From positions 62,001-126,000 of the forward strand of contig DASXUY010000050.1 of the NCBI GenBank assembly GCA_036504535.1: 64,000 bases of DNA. Reading direction: 5' to 3'. The DNA is from JARLGU01 sp036504535. Its GTDB lineage: Bacteria; Armatimonadota; Armatimonadia; Armatimonadales; Capsulimonadaceae. The position numbers and the translations under genes are program-made. The notes under the pieces were generated by a model, which was not told the DNA's origin, did no database searches, and worked only from the letters and a program-made list of their open reading frames with translations. Below, one piece after another: positions 17,412-27,500 of the stretch (positions are counted from its first letter, which is position 1; each line of letters starts with the position of its first letter).

Positions 17412-17760
17412 GGTGATCCTGTTTGGCCCCGGTGAGAGGGGGTGTGTGAGAATTCGTTGACTGTGTTACGCACTGCTCCGCTTGAACATAACCCATAAGA
17501 GTGCGTTGCGAATTGCAGGTACTGGCGCTACGCCCGCGCAATTACCGCGCCCCCGGCATTACGTTGTTGCTTTCATGTCTGAGTCTCAAACTGGAAGTCA
17601 AATTCCTCCAGGTCGCCCTTTAGGAAGCCGCTCGAAGACTCGGGCTGAGGGGCTCCCTTCCGGGGGAAGTAAGATGACTTCCAGTTCGAGCCTCAGACAC
17701 CGGGTTCTTGGCAGGAAAGAAAGAAACAGATCGCTACGCGACCTGAGGAAATAGTCAGCG
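17412..17760. other. Intergenic region filled by repeat copy A
   Basis: This 349-bp gap between two GH71 genes contains the ribosome site (AGGATCACC) of the downstream gene next to 17411 and repeat copy A. No gene is seen. Confidence 0.6.
17498..17752. repeat. Long-hairpin repeat family, copy A
   Basis: About 250 bp related to two tandem copies near 59.6-60.3 kb. Shared flanks are AGAGTGCGT..., a GCGCCCCCGGCATTACGTTG segment before the stem and CACCGGGTTCTTGGC after it. Between them a 25-base inverted repeat (17576-17600 with 17675-17699; 23 of 25 pairs) has a stem sequence quite unlike the other copies. Confidence 0.75.
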
Positions 17761-20160
17761 CTATTTCGCTGGCGTACTGTCCCCTTCCAATGCCGTTATC
17801 GTGAAGCTCAGGTTGTCGAATACGAGGGAGCTTAAGTCGGCTCCGGGGAGCATGTCGGCGACGATGTAGAGGCGGTCGCCTTTTTGGACGGCGATCTCGG
17901 GGATCGTCAGTGGCCCGCCCTGGCCGGGCTGGAGCACGCGGCGCAGGAGCTCGGTCTGCGGCTTGCTGCGCTCAACGGTGACAGTGATGCCGTCCTTGCC
18001 GTCGACCGGGACAACGTCGGCGTTGAAGCGCACCTTGCCGGTGATTGGGCTGTCCCACGCCAGCACCATGAGCGACTGGTAGCGGGGGCGCATGATGAGC
18101 CGCCAGTGACCGGCGGCGGTGTACTTCTTGCCAGCGGCTTTGGCGTCGTCTTCCTTCTGCTTCTCGTCGGGCGTAACGTACCATGAGCGGCTAATCCAGC
18201 CGTGAACGTTACCGAAGCCTTCAACGTTGTACGGCGCGAGGTGCGCCATGGAGCCGGCGTATGGGACAGACTGACCAGCGAGCGGGCAGATTTCGTAGTT
18301 ACCGTCGTGCGCGACGCCTGGATTGCCAGCCTTGTAAAGGTAGCTCCATACCGGGACGCCGTCGAAATCGGGGTCGGGGTTGAAGCTGGTTTTACGGGCA
18401 TAGATGGCGCTCATGTCCCATGCCTCGCCGACCTTGTAGAGGTGCGGCGCTTTGGTCGGGTCGCTTTGAGCGAGGTATTCCCGCAGGTTCGTCTTGCCAT
18501 CGCCGTCGGGATCGGCGTTCGGGTCCGCCACCGTTGCCGTGGAGAAGTCGAGGAACTTGCCGAACCAGTACATTTCGAACCAGTTAGGAAGCCCGTCTCC
18601 GTCAGCATCGCCGTATTCGCTGTATTTGAGCTGCTTTGTGTCGCCGAAATCGGCCTTCCAGTTTGATGCTTCCTCCGTCGAGTAGCTGACCATGGCATTG
18701 TCGCAGCGAAATGGTCGATCTGTGATGGGCTCGGGGCAGTCGAGGCGTGTCGCCACTGCACCGCCGCGAACGACTTCGGCGCTCACTGGCCCGGCGGCTA
18801 GCGGGAACTGCTTGACGAAGAAACCAGCAGGCGCATCGTATGTGCCTCGCCCCGGGAGGCGTATCGTGGCCGGTTTGGTGAGGATGGTGAGCGATTCGAG
18901 TACACCGTCAGCGAAACGCGGCGAACGGAACGGGAACGATGGCTTGGCGTCTTTGCCGTACTTGCGATAGTTGAGGTAGACGCGATCATGGTCGGGCGCC
19001 GGCGCTTTCCCGGTTTTCCACCACTGGATGTAGTAGCGATTGAGGTCGGCGAGCGAATAACCGGTCTGGTAGCCGGGGGCGAGGTTGGTATTTTCGCCGT
19101 AGTCGTTCCATGTGACGAACTGGAGCAGCGTTGAATCGCTAGCGCGAGCCTGGGTCCACTTGTCACGCAGCCAATCGGTGCCGTGGCCGACTTCAAGCGA
19201 GCCGCGGATGTTCTCGTACTGGTACCACATGGGCTGCGCCCATTCGGAACCGGCGGCCTTCACGACCTTTGCCATTTCGGGCAGTTCGGGAGTCATGTTG
19301 GAGTCGGTGAACGCGCCGACGGCACCGAAGTATTTAGCCATCGCAGCGCTGGCTTTGACCGCAGCGGCACCGGGCTGATGCGGAGGGCGCGCACCGGGCA
19401 GTTTCGCAAAGTCCGCGCCGCCGAAGAAGTTGCTCATGCAGTATTCGAAGAATATTGGCTGCCCCACGGCGGCTTCGACCTTCTTGTACTCGTCGATAAT
19501 CGCCTGCCAGCCCGCTTCGTTTTCGGTTTGGTTCTTCGGGTAAAGCCCCCACAGAATGCCCTGCGACTGATAGCCAAAGATAAGGAGTTTGCCGTTGCGC
19601 CGCGCTAGCTTGGGGCTGCTGCCGTGGTGGTCAAGCACCCATTTGATCGACTCGATATAGCCGTCGCGTACCGGTTTGACCGCCTGGCATGTGGGGTCAA
19701 GGCAAATGGTGACGTAGAACGGGTAGTTCTTTTCCTCGGCCACTGCAAGAAGGGTTGAGAATGTCTTGCGGGCAAAGTCGCCGCCTGCCCACGCATCGAT
19801 CGCGAATCCGTCGATTCCGAGCCGCATCGCGCGGCGGATTTCGAGGTCAGCGCTTTCTTTCGATGACAACGCCGCGGCGCCGTCCGGCATCAGGGGCCAG
19901 TTGCGGATGTTGCCGCCCATGCTCATGAGCTCGTCGGTGCTGTCGTGGCGCATTGTGGCTGCTTGAGTGCGGTGGAAGGCAACAGGGCCGTAGCCGACCG
20001 GGAAGCATCCCATATAGTGCGCGAAGATCAACTTAGGCGGCGCGGCACCATCGGCGAGCGCTGCTGGCGCAGCGACGAGGAGCACGGCTGCGACGGACGC
20101 GATGAGGCAGCAGAGTCGCTGGAGTAGTCGGACGGCAAGGTGGTCGGTGGTACACGGCAT
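17761..20160 (-). CDS. Secreted GH71 alpha-1,3-glucanase-like protein with calcium-binding repeats
   Basis: A 799-residue exported protein. The N-terminus has a long signal peptide (LIASVAAVLLVAAPAALA). A GH71 barrel spans about 40-400: LIFAHYMGCFPVG, GIDGFAIDAWAG, PFYVTICLDPTCQ, QPMWYQYENI, LLQFVTWNDYGENTNL. Near 520-575 two Asp-rich calcium loops of the thrombospondin type 3/dockerin-like kind are seen (DADGDGLPNWFEMYW and DPNADPDGDGKTNLREYL). The C-terminal 200 residues look like a beta-sandwich. AGGAAA precedes the ATG. It and the downstream GH71/SUMF1 enzyme are diverged paralogues in the barrel only. Alpha-1,3-glucan is the expected substrate; activity is inferred. Confidence 0.87.
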   Translation of the reverse strand: MPCTTDHLAVRLLQRLCCLIASVAAVLLVAAPAALADGAAPPKLIFAHYMGCFPVGYGPVAFHRTQAATMRHDSTDELMSMGGNIRNWPLMPDGAAALSSKESADLEIRRAMRLGIDGFAIDAWAGGDFARKTFSTLLAVAEEKNYPFYVTICLDPTCQAVKPVRDGYIESIKWVLDHHGSSPKLARRNGKLLIFGYQSQGILWGLYPKNQTENEAGWQAIIDEYKKVEAAVGQPIFFEYCMSNFFGGADFAKLPGARPPHQPGAAAVKASAAMAKYFGAVGAFTDSNMTPELPEMAKVVKAAGSEWAQPMWYQYENIRGSLEVGHGTDWLRDKWTQARASDSTLLQFVTWNDYGENTNLAPGYQTGYSLADLNRYYIQWWKTGKAPAPDHDRVYLNYRKYGKDAKPSFPFRSPRFADGVLESLTILTKPATIRLPGRGTYDAPAGFFVKQFPLAAGPVSAEVVRGGAVATRLDCPEPITDRPFRCDNAMVSYSTEEASNWKADFGDTKQLKYSEYGDADGDGLPNWFEMYWFGKFLDFSTATVADPNADPDGDGKTNLREYLAQSDPTKAPHLYKVGEAWDMSAIYARKTSFNPDPDFDGVPVWSYLYKAGNPGVAHDGNYEICPLAGQSVPYAGSMAHLAPYNVEGFGNVHGWISRSWYVTPDEKQKEDDAKAAGKKYTAAGHWRLIMRPRYQSLMVLAWDSPITGKVRFNADVVPVDGKDGITVTVERSKPQTELLRRVLQPGQGGPLTIPEIAVQKGDRLYIVADMLPGADLSSLVFDNLSFTITALEGDSTPAK

Positions 20161-20901
20161 TGTGGATTTCCTGGCGGGACTTTCGGCCGAATCGCGGCAT
20201 TGGGCGACAGCGGCACAAGTATACGGAGTTGTAGGGTAACTAGCCGAATTATATCACCCAGCGAGACGGGTGTCAAGCGTTACTGTACACGATGTTTGTG
20301 TTGGGAACTAGCTCATCCCCTGCTCGTAGTCCCCTGCATGGGGAAAATGATGATTGCTCTCGGAAGCGAGGTCAGCGGGTTCCTCTTGGCTGGTTGTGAG
20401 TGCGTCGAGGATCCGGACCGTAATCCACGGTGTCGGTGCGAGTTCCGTAGCCCTGAAAGGGCGGCATATACGGAGCCCAGGGCAACGCCATGGGTCTGAA
20501 AGGGCGTCGGTCGAGGCGCGCGATTTGGACTGTAATAGGGCGTGTCGACGTGGGCCGAGGGCAGAGACAAGCTCTGCCCCTACGACGATACGCAGGCGGC
20601 GAGGCCCCGGCGCGTGCCGCGCCACCCCACGCGTGGGGTTTCTATGGGCGGGTTCTTCTTGGCTGGTTGCGGGTACGTCGAGGATTTGGAACGTAAAACG
20701 GCGTGTCGGCGCTAACCTCCTTAGCCCCGCAGGGGTGTTCTTCGTCAGGCCGGTAGCTCAGTGCCGGCGTCCTGTGCGGCGACGATTAGGGATAAGGGAT
20801 TCGAACCGTAACACGGGGCGTCGGTGCGCACTTCGATGCGGAAGCCCCACATGGGAATGGGGCGCATCCAGTTGCTGGATGCGCCCCTTGGGTGGTTTTC
20901 G
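20161..20901. other. Intergenic repeat mosaic
   Basis: 741 bp without a convincing gene. Two imperfect 65-base direct repeats (about 20378-20443 and 20647-20712, each GCGGGTTC.TCTTGGCTGGTTG...) and a shorter third relative (about 20780-20830) are present. It also holds a GGCAGAGACAAGCTCTGCCC hairpin (about 20561-20580), a GCGTGCCGCGCCA/ACGCGTGGGG module (about 20609-20640) and a 13-bp-stem hairpin at 20859. The same modules recur near 59.1-59.4 kb. Confidence 0.6.
20859..20887 (-). terminator. Perfect 13-bp hairpin after a GH42-like gene
   Basis: GGGGCGCATCCAG and CTGGATGCGCCCC pair perfectly around a three-base loop, 14 bases past the stop at 20902. No T-run follows. GCCCCA at 20844-20849 could form an alternative hairpin with TGGGGC at 20858-20863. 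Confidence 0.5.
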
Positions 20902-23900
20902 CTACTTCGACGGAGTGTCGGGCATGCGGTATTTGTCTCGCCACTCGCTTTGCATTTTAGCTGCGGGGATCATGCGGTAGATCTTGAGAGGGGAATAGCC
21001 TTTGATGTAGTCCACAGGCAGGCCTTTTTCGCGCACCTCTTTGCCGGTGTAGGTGCCCAGCTTCTGATCGCTCACCATCTCGTCGATGAACCAGCGGCCG
21101 TCGGGGGTGGCAGGCATCTTCTGCGTGTACGAGCCGGGGTTGTCGCTGTAGATCATGGCGTAGTGCCTGCCGAGCGACGGGCTGTCGCCTTCGAGCATCT
21201 GCGGCAGCGGGTTGTCAGCATTGGGGTCGGTGACGCCAGCCCATGCGGCCACTCGCGTCATAAAGCCTTTCATCCGCGACTGGCGGAAGTCGGGGCAGCC
21301 CCAGAAGACGAGCACTTCGCCCTTACCGACTTTGTGCAGCGAGACCGCAACCGCACCTGACGGGAAGCGTGAGAGCACGTCACCGTTGGTCGTTTTGTTG
21401 TCGCGATAGTAACCGAAGTAGTCGGTTTGCGGGATCCAGCGATAAGGCCATGCCCAGAACGACTTTCTGACCTCCTCGCTCTGCAGGTCGCGCTGAAGGT
21501 CGGCGCGGGTGAAGAAAGCAAGCTTCTCGGAGGCAGCGAACAGCGGCGACGCGCCAGTCTGGGTGGCGGCGACACCGGCTTCGTTTTGCACGTATGGGCC
21601 CGTCGGCGGAGTGATCCCGAGTTGCTTGAGGAACTGGAATGGAGCAGCGCCGCGCTCGGGGCAGTAGGAACCGGTGTTGGCGGCGATCACCATCTTGGCG
21701 CCGCGCTCGCGGACCTGCTTGTCGAGCATTGCGATATTGTGGTCGCTCATCTCCTCGTCGATGATATTGGGCAGAAGCAGCTTGTAGTTATCGAGGTGCT
21801 TTTCCTCGATTGGCTCATAGCGGAGGCCATCGCCTTTGAGAAGCTCAAACCAGCGCTTCAGGTCTTCGAGACGTGGCGCGAAGGCTGTTCGGTGCTTGGT
21901 GTACATGGTGTACGGGTCGTGCAGCGCACCGATTTGCGCAGGGCGGCGGACCAGCGCCATGGTTTGAAGCTCGTCGAGTATGGGCTTGTAGCGCAAGAAG
22001 CGATCGTACGCGAAGAAGCCACCATAATGAGCCGGTAGCTCGCGCGGAGTCGGCATGTAGTAGACGTGCATGTTCGCGCCGCCCCCACCCGCCTGCGCGG
22101 TCATGACGTACACGGACCAGTCGAGCACCCAGCCCATCGCTGCAGGGTCACCGTACGCGGCCCATCGATGCGGGTGGTGCGGCTCGGTGATCCAGCCGGT
22201 TTTACCGTCGGTCCACGAATCGATGAGCGTTTCCTCGCCTTGGAGGAAGTGGTTGCCGCCATTGTGGAAGTAATCGACAAGTCCGGTAAGGTGCTCGGGA
22301 GCATACGTGCCGCCGTACACGATGATGACGTGGTTCTTATCGTATTCGCGGATAGCCTTTGCGGCAAGCGGGAACCACCAGTCTTTGTCGAGCTTGGCCT
22401 TGAACCGGCAGAAGTCCACCCAGGTCATTCGCAAATCGGGGGCGACGCCTCGACGGAAATCGGCCATGGGCGGCATCACCTGATCCCACGCTGTATACTT
22501 GCTGGCCCAGCGCTTATTGAGGTCGTCGAGCGTGAAGCCCTGGTCGTCGCGGAGGTACTTACGGAACGCTTCGCGGGTGGGCATATCGTAGCCTGACACG
22601 ATGCCTTCCCACGGCTTATCCTCGACAGTCGCCTCGCCAGCAGGCTGCAGGAGATAGTAGCCCTGGAAACCGGGATGCACTTTGTAACGGTCGTAGATTG
22701 CGCGGTACGCTCGCAGCCATGCGCCAGTGTAGTTCTCGTCGGTGACCGCAAAGCCGCCGTAGTAGTGTTCAAAGATCTCAAGGCCGTCGAAATTGTGCTG
22801 GCGCGAGTATTTGAGCCACTTGTACTCGCCCATCTGGTCAGCGTGCCCCAGCCGCACGGTCAGCGCACAGCCTCGGTCTGCGGCGGCGTCCATGACACGA
22901 TCAAGGAACTTGAAGTCGTAGACACCGGGCAGCACCTCGAAGTCCGCCAGGTCGAGCATGTACGTCACGTATCGCGACATGCGGGATATCTGGTTCATGG
23001 TGCTCGTGAAGTGCGTCAGGGCGTCGTCTTCCGAGTTGAACTTGGTCGGTCCATCGACGATATAGCTGATGCGGTAGTAGCTGGAATCCTTGACGCTGTC
23101 GCGGTCGGCGATCACACCAGTGCGTGCGGTGTACGGCTTGCTGAAGTCGGTTTCGCGACCGACATAGTAGTCTGCCTGATCGATCACCTTCGCGCCATCG
23201 TTGACGGTAAGGCGCAGGCAGTACGCGTCGCGGCCAGCTTCGCCCTTGAGCGGCAGGAGCAGGTCTGTGAACGGTTTTCCAGCGAACGTCACCTGCTGGG
23301 TGCCCTGCTCGATTGGCGCGGGGTATTTGTACTGGGTCAGTTTCCAGTTTACGGTAAGTGCTGAAATGCCTTTCGGGAAGACGCGCACGTTGACGTTGAA
23401 CGGCTCATCCCGCTTGTACGTACCGGAGGTGTGCGAGTCGGGGTTGATGCGCAGGTAGCCGATGGATGGCGGAGTTTTGGCATCGACGACCTTGAGCGGT
23501 TCGGTGCTCGGGCTGCTGGTCGCCTGTGCGCGGAGAGTTTCTCCAGCGACAACGCTGCCGTCAGTGGCGTTGATTTGGTAGCGAATCCAGTAGTTGTCAT
23601 CGGGCCCGAGAGGGAACGAGACTCGCTGTCGCTGGCTTTGGAGGTTTGCCGGGTCGTAGGTCAGTGTGCGAGCAATCTCGCGTACCGGTAGCGCCTGGAA
23701 GTTGTTCGACACCTGCCCTGCCAGCTTGTAGTCGCCTTTATCTTTGATGAGACTGTCCGCGTAAGCATACGGCTCTTCATACGGGAGAGTTAACCCGCTG
23801 ATCTGAACGGATCCGATCGCGACGGTGCCCTGCTTGCGTCCGAACTCAGCTCGGCGTGTTTCGAGGACGAAACCGACAAATGTGAGAGTGCCATCGGGCC

Positions 23901-24477
23901 ACGCGTTCCCGTCGCCGCCTTCGGCTTCGTAGATGTCCTGTGTGGCCGCGCCAGCTTCGCCGCAGTAGAAGTAGGGCGTCATCCAGCGCTCCCAATGGGC
24001 GTCGTCGCCGCCGTGGAGATGAGGGTACCGCGCGGGGGCGTAGGCGAGGTATTCGCCGGACGCGTCGCGCAGGAGCGGCATCAGGCGGGTTTGATCGCCG
24101 CGCGCGTTCCAGCCCTTGAGTTGGCTGCCGAGCGATTCATAGAGGATGCGTCCCGCATCGCCGTCAAGCGTGATGGGTTTGCGCAGAAGAACTCTAGCGG
24201 TCGCCTGGTTGAACGAGTTGTTGCCGACCTGGTGAAAGCCTTTGACGTCGAGATCGAACTCAATCTTGAGGCAGCCGTCGACTGCATTAAGCTTGACGGT
24301 GTCGCCGGCTGTAGTTTCTGCCCGCCAGAGTGAGGGGTCCGCGACAGACACGTCTTTGAGCGCCAACGCCGTTGGGGCGGCTTTGGCGGCAGGGGCAGCC
24401 GCGATTGCTGGCGGCAGCGGTATGCCGAGTATGGCGGCGGCGAGGAGTACAGCGGTTAGGGTTCGCTTGTGTGACAT
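20902..24477 (-). CDS. Giant exported GH42-like glycoside hydrolase, paralogue 1
   Basis: A 1191-residue protein with a signal peptide (LLAAAILGIPLPPAIA). The first about 480 residues are beta-rich, carbohydrate-binding-like domains. A TIM barrel follows (about 500-830): YVTYMLDLADFEVLPGVYDF, then GYYLLQPAGE with an acid/base candidate Glu near 614, and GWITEPHHPHRW with a nucleophile candidate Glu near 764, then MTAQAGGGGANMHVYYMP. Residues about 830-1060 resemble the Rossmann-like GH42 trimerisation domain (KLLLPNIIDEEMSD, GAKMVIAANTGSYCPERG). It is co-linear along nearly its whole length with the next upstream gene and more distantly with the third. The family is not one I can name beyond GH42/clan A likeness; a beta-galactosidase label would be a guess. 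Confidence 0.8.
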   Translation of the reverse strand: MSHKRTLTAVLLAAAILGIPLPPAIAAAPAAKAAPTALALKDVSVADPSLWRAETTAGDTVKLNAVDGCLKIEFDLDVKGFHQVGNNSFNQATARVLLRKPITLDGDAGRILYESLGSQLKGWNARGDQTRLMPLLRDASGEYLAYAPARYPHLHGGDDAHWERWMTPYFYCGEAGAATQDIYEAEGGDGNAWPDGTLTFVGFVLETRRAEFGRKQGTVAIGSVQISGLTLPYEEPYAYADSLIKDKGDYKLAGQVSNNFQALPVREIARTLTYDPANLQSQRQRVSFPLGPDDNYWIRYQINATDGSVVAGETLRAQATSSPSTEPLKVVDAKTPPSIGYLRINPDSHTSGTYKRDEPFNVNVRVFPKGISALTVNWKLTQYKYPAPIEQGTQQVTFAGKPFTDLLLPLKGEAGRDAYCLRLTVNDGAKVIDQADYYVGRETDFSKPYTARTGVIADRDSVKDSSYYRISYIVDGPTKFNSEDDALTHFTSTMNQISRMSRYVTYMLDLADFEVLPGVYDFKFLDRVMDAAADRGCALTVRLGHADQMGEYKWLKYSRQHNFDGLEIFEHYYGGFAVTDENYTGAWLRAYRAIYDRYKVHPGFQGYYLLQPAGEATVEDKPWEGIVSGYDMPTREAFRKYLRDDQGFTLDDLNKRWASKYTAWDQVMPPMADFRRGVAPDLRMTWVDFCRFKAKLDKDWWFPLAAKAIREYDKNHVIIVYGGTYAPEHLTGLVDYFHNGGNHFLQGEETLIDSWTDGKTGWITEPHHPHRWAAYGDPAAMGWVLDWSVYVMTAQAGGGGANMHVYYMPTPRELPAHYGGFFAYDRFLRYKPILDELQTMALVRRPAQIGALHDPYTMYTKHRTAFAPRLEDLKRWFELLKGDGLRYEPIEEKHLDNYKLLLPNIIDEEMSDHNIAMLDKQVRERGAKMVIAANTGSYCPERGAAPFQFLKQLGITPPTGPYVQNEAGVAATQTGASPLFAASEKLAFFTRADLQRDLQSEEVRKSFWAWPYRWIPQTDYFGYYRDNKTTNGDVLSRFPSGAVAVSLHKVGKGEVLVFWGCPDFRQSRMKGFMTRVAAWAGVTDPNADNPLPQMLEGDSPSLGRHYAMIYSDNPGSYTQKMPATPDGRWFIDEMVSDQKLGTYTGKEVREKGLPVDYIKGYSPLKIYRMIPAAKMQSEWRDKYRMPDTPSK

Positions 24478-24499
24478 ATGGTTTCTTTCGGTAGGAAAT

Positions 24500-24550
24500 A
24501 CCTCACCCCCGGCCCCTCTCCTTGGAAAGGCGAGGGGAGTCAGAGAGGAG
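24500..24550 (+). repeat. CCCCTC-GAGGGG hairpin repeat, copy 2
   Basis: A CTCCTTGGAAAGG-loop variant in the 96-bp gap between two GH42-like genes, where it could set relative mRNA levels. Confidence 0.85.
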
Positions 24551-24573
24551 ATTCACCAGCTGGCTCATTTGGA

Positions 24574-27500
24574 TTACGGCACGCGATATTTGTCTTTCCA
24601 GTCTCCAATGAAGGACTTGGCGGGCGAGAGACGGAAGATTTTTAGCGGAGAGCAGCCTTCGTCGTACTGGATTGGAAGGCCCTTCTCGCGCAGCTCTTTC
24701 GCCGTGTATGTGCCGTATTTCTGGTCGCAGACAAGCTCTTCGATGAACCATTGGCCGTCGGGGACAGCGGTAAAGCGCTGCGTGTAGCTTCCTGGCGTGC
24801 CGCTCCAGAGCATGGTGTAGTGGCGGCCAAGCGGCTTGCTGTCGCCTTCGAGCATCTGCGGGAGCGCGTTGCCAGCGTTCGGATCCTGCACGCCCGCCCA
24901 GGTGGCCACTCGCGACATGAAGCCCTTCATGAGTTCGGGCCGATAGTTGGGGATGCCCCAGAAGACGATTACTTCGCCGTTGCCGACTTTGTGCAGCGAT
25001 ATTGCGACGCCGCCGGACGGGAAGCGCGCCAGCACTTCGCCATTGGTTGCTTTGTTGTCACGATAGTAGCCGAAATAGTCGGTTTGTGGGATCCAGCGGT
25101 ACGGCCACGCCCAGAATGCCTTCTTTATCTCGTCGCTTTGCATGTCGTGCTGGAAGTCGGCTAGGCTGAAGAAGCCGAGTTTCGCGCCGCTGTCTAAGAT
25201 CGGTGATGCGGTGGTGCTAGATGCAATGACACCGGGCTCGTTCTGAACATAGGCTCCGGTTGGCGGCGTGATGCCAAGTTGCTTGAGGAACTGGAACGGC
25301 GACGGGCCCCGCTCAGGGCAGTAAGAGCCAGTATTTGCCGAGATGACCATCTTGGAGCCCTGCTCACGCACAAGCTTGTCGAGGAGTGTGATGTTGGCGT
25401 CGCTCATCTCCTCGTCGAGCAGGTTTGGCAGCAGCAACTTGTATTGGGCGGCGTGGTCAGGGTCGAGATACTCGTACCGGAGGCCGTCGCCCTTGATCAG
25501 TTCGAACCACCGCTTCAGATCTTCGAGGCGGGCTGAGAAGCATGTTCGGTGCTTCGTGTGCATGGTTGTGATGTCTTGCAGCACGGCAATCTGAGCGGGG
25601 CGACGGACGAGCGTCATCGACTGAAGCTCGTCAAGGATGGGCTTGTAGCGCTCCATGCGGTCGTACGCGTTTGCGCTGCCGTAATGCGAGACCAAATCCA
25701 TGGGTTTGGGCATGTAGTAGATGTGCAGATTTGCCCCGCCACCACCTGCCTGGGCAATCATGACGTATACGGAGATGTCGAGCGTCCAACCGCGTCCCGT
25801 CGGGTCGCCCTGAGCCGCCCATCGGTGCGGGTGGATGGGTTCGGTGATCCAGCCGGTCTTGCCGTTCTGCCACGCGTCGATCAGCGTCTCTTCGCGCTGC
25901 AGCGTGTGGTTGCCGCCGTTGTGGAAGTAGTCAACGATGCCTGTCAGCGGCTTCGGTGCATTCGCACCACCGTAGGTGATGATGATATGGTTCTTGTCGT
26001 ATTCGCGGATGGCTTTCGCGGCGAGCGGGAACCAGTAGTCGGTGTCGAGTTTGGCCTTGAAGCGGCAGAAGTCTACCCAGCTCATGCGCAGGTCGGGCAG
26101 CGCGCCGCGTTTGAAGTCGGGCAGAGGTGGAAGGACGTCGCTCCACGATGCGTATTTCGTGCCCCAGCGCTTATTGAGCGCATCGAGCGAAAGACCGACG
26201 GTGTCACGGAGGTAGGTGCGGAATCCTTCGCGGCTAGGAACATCATAGCCGGAAACGATTCCGGCCCATGGCTGGTCCTGAACGGTCCATTCACCGGCAG
26301 GCTGCAAGAGGTAGTAGCCCTGAAACCCAGGGTGCACTTTGTATCGATCATAGAGGGCGCGATAAGCGCGGAGCCAGACGTTTGTGAAGTCTGGATCTGT
26401 CACCGAGAAACCGCCATAGTAGTGCTGGTAGATCTCGGTGCCGTCGTAGTTGTACTGGCGTGAGTACTTCACCCACTTGAATTCGGCTTCCTGGTCGACG
26501 TGGCCGACGCGAATGGTGAGCGTGCATCCGTGGTCGGTGGCCTCGTCCATCACGCGGTCCAGGAGTGCAAAGTCGTAGACACCCGGCAGCACTTCAAAGT
26601 CGCGAAGATCGATCATGTAGGTAACGTAGCGCGACATATTCGCGATCTCGTCCATGCACTTCGAGAAGTGCGCAAAGGCTTGATCTTCGGACTTGACTTT
26701 GGCGGGCTCGTCATTAATATACGACACGCGCGAATAGCTGGATGTCTTGACGCTGTTCCGGTCGACGGGTTTGCCCGTGCGGCCAGTGTACGGCTTACTG
26801 AAGTCGGTTTCGCGTCCGAGGTAGTAGTTGGCTTGATCGACCACCTTGTCGCCGTCGCGGACGGTGAGGCGGAGGCAGTAGGCGTCGCGGTTTGCTTCGC
26901 CTTTCAGGGGAAGCACTACGTCCGTGAACGGGCCGTTGAACGTGACATCTTTGGTGCCCTGCTCGATAACAGCCGGGAAGCGGAACTGCGTGAGCTGCCA
27001 ATCCAGCTTAAGGGCGCTAGATGTCTTCTTGAACGTGCGAATTGTGACGTTGAGCGGTTCGTCGTGCTTGTATACGCCGCTTGTGTGGCTGGCAGGGTTG
27101 ACTCGCAGGAAGCCGATTTCGGGCGCCGTCTTCGTGTCAACAGCTTGCACTTTTTCGGCGGTAGTGCTGCCGACGACTTGTGTTCGTAGGGTGTCGCCTG
27201 CTACCACGGCACCATCGGTGGACGTCACCTGGTATCGGACCCAGTAGTTGTCGTCGGGGCCAAGTGGGATTGTGACGCGCTGGCGCTTGCTTTGCAGACT
27301 GGCGGGGTCGAACGAAATCTTGAGCGACTGCTCGCGCACGGGGATGGCCTGAAAGTTATTCGCCACTTCCATGGCAATGCGGTAGTCGCCTTTGGACTTC
27401 ACGAGGCTGTCGGCATAGGCGTACGGCGCCTCGTAAGGCAGTGTTACGCCGCTTGTTTGAAGCGCGGTGAACTCGACATCGCCCTTGGCGCGGCCAAACT

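Noticed and set aside
17482..17754. 90-codon open frame on the + strand
   Set aside because: It lies wholly within repeat copy A and has no protein-like composition or ribosome site.
20749..20811. tRNA-like segments (GCCGGTAGCTCAGT and GGATTCGAACC)
   Set aside because: The first resembles a D-arm read on the + strand, but the second is a T-arm read on the opposite strand. No acceptor stem or anticodon arm can be drawn.
20902..24477. Naming the giant enzymes beta-galactosidase (lacZ or bgaA)
   Set aside because: Only general GH42/clan A likeness is visible; the motifs around the candidate glutamates do not match a characterised beta-galactosidase closely enough.
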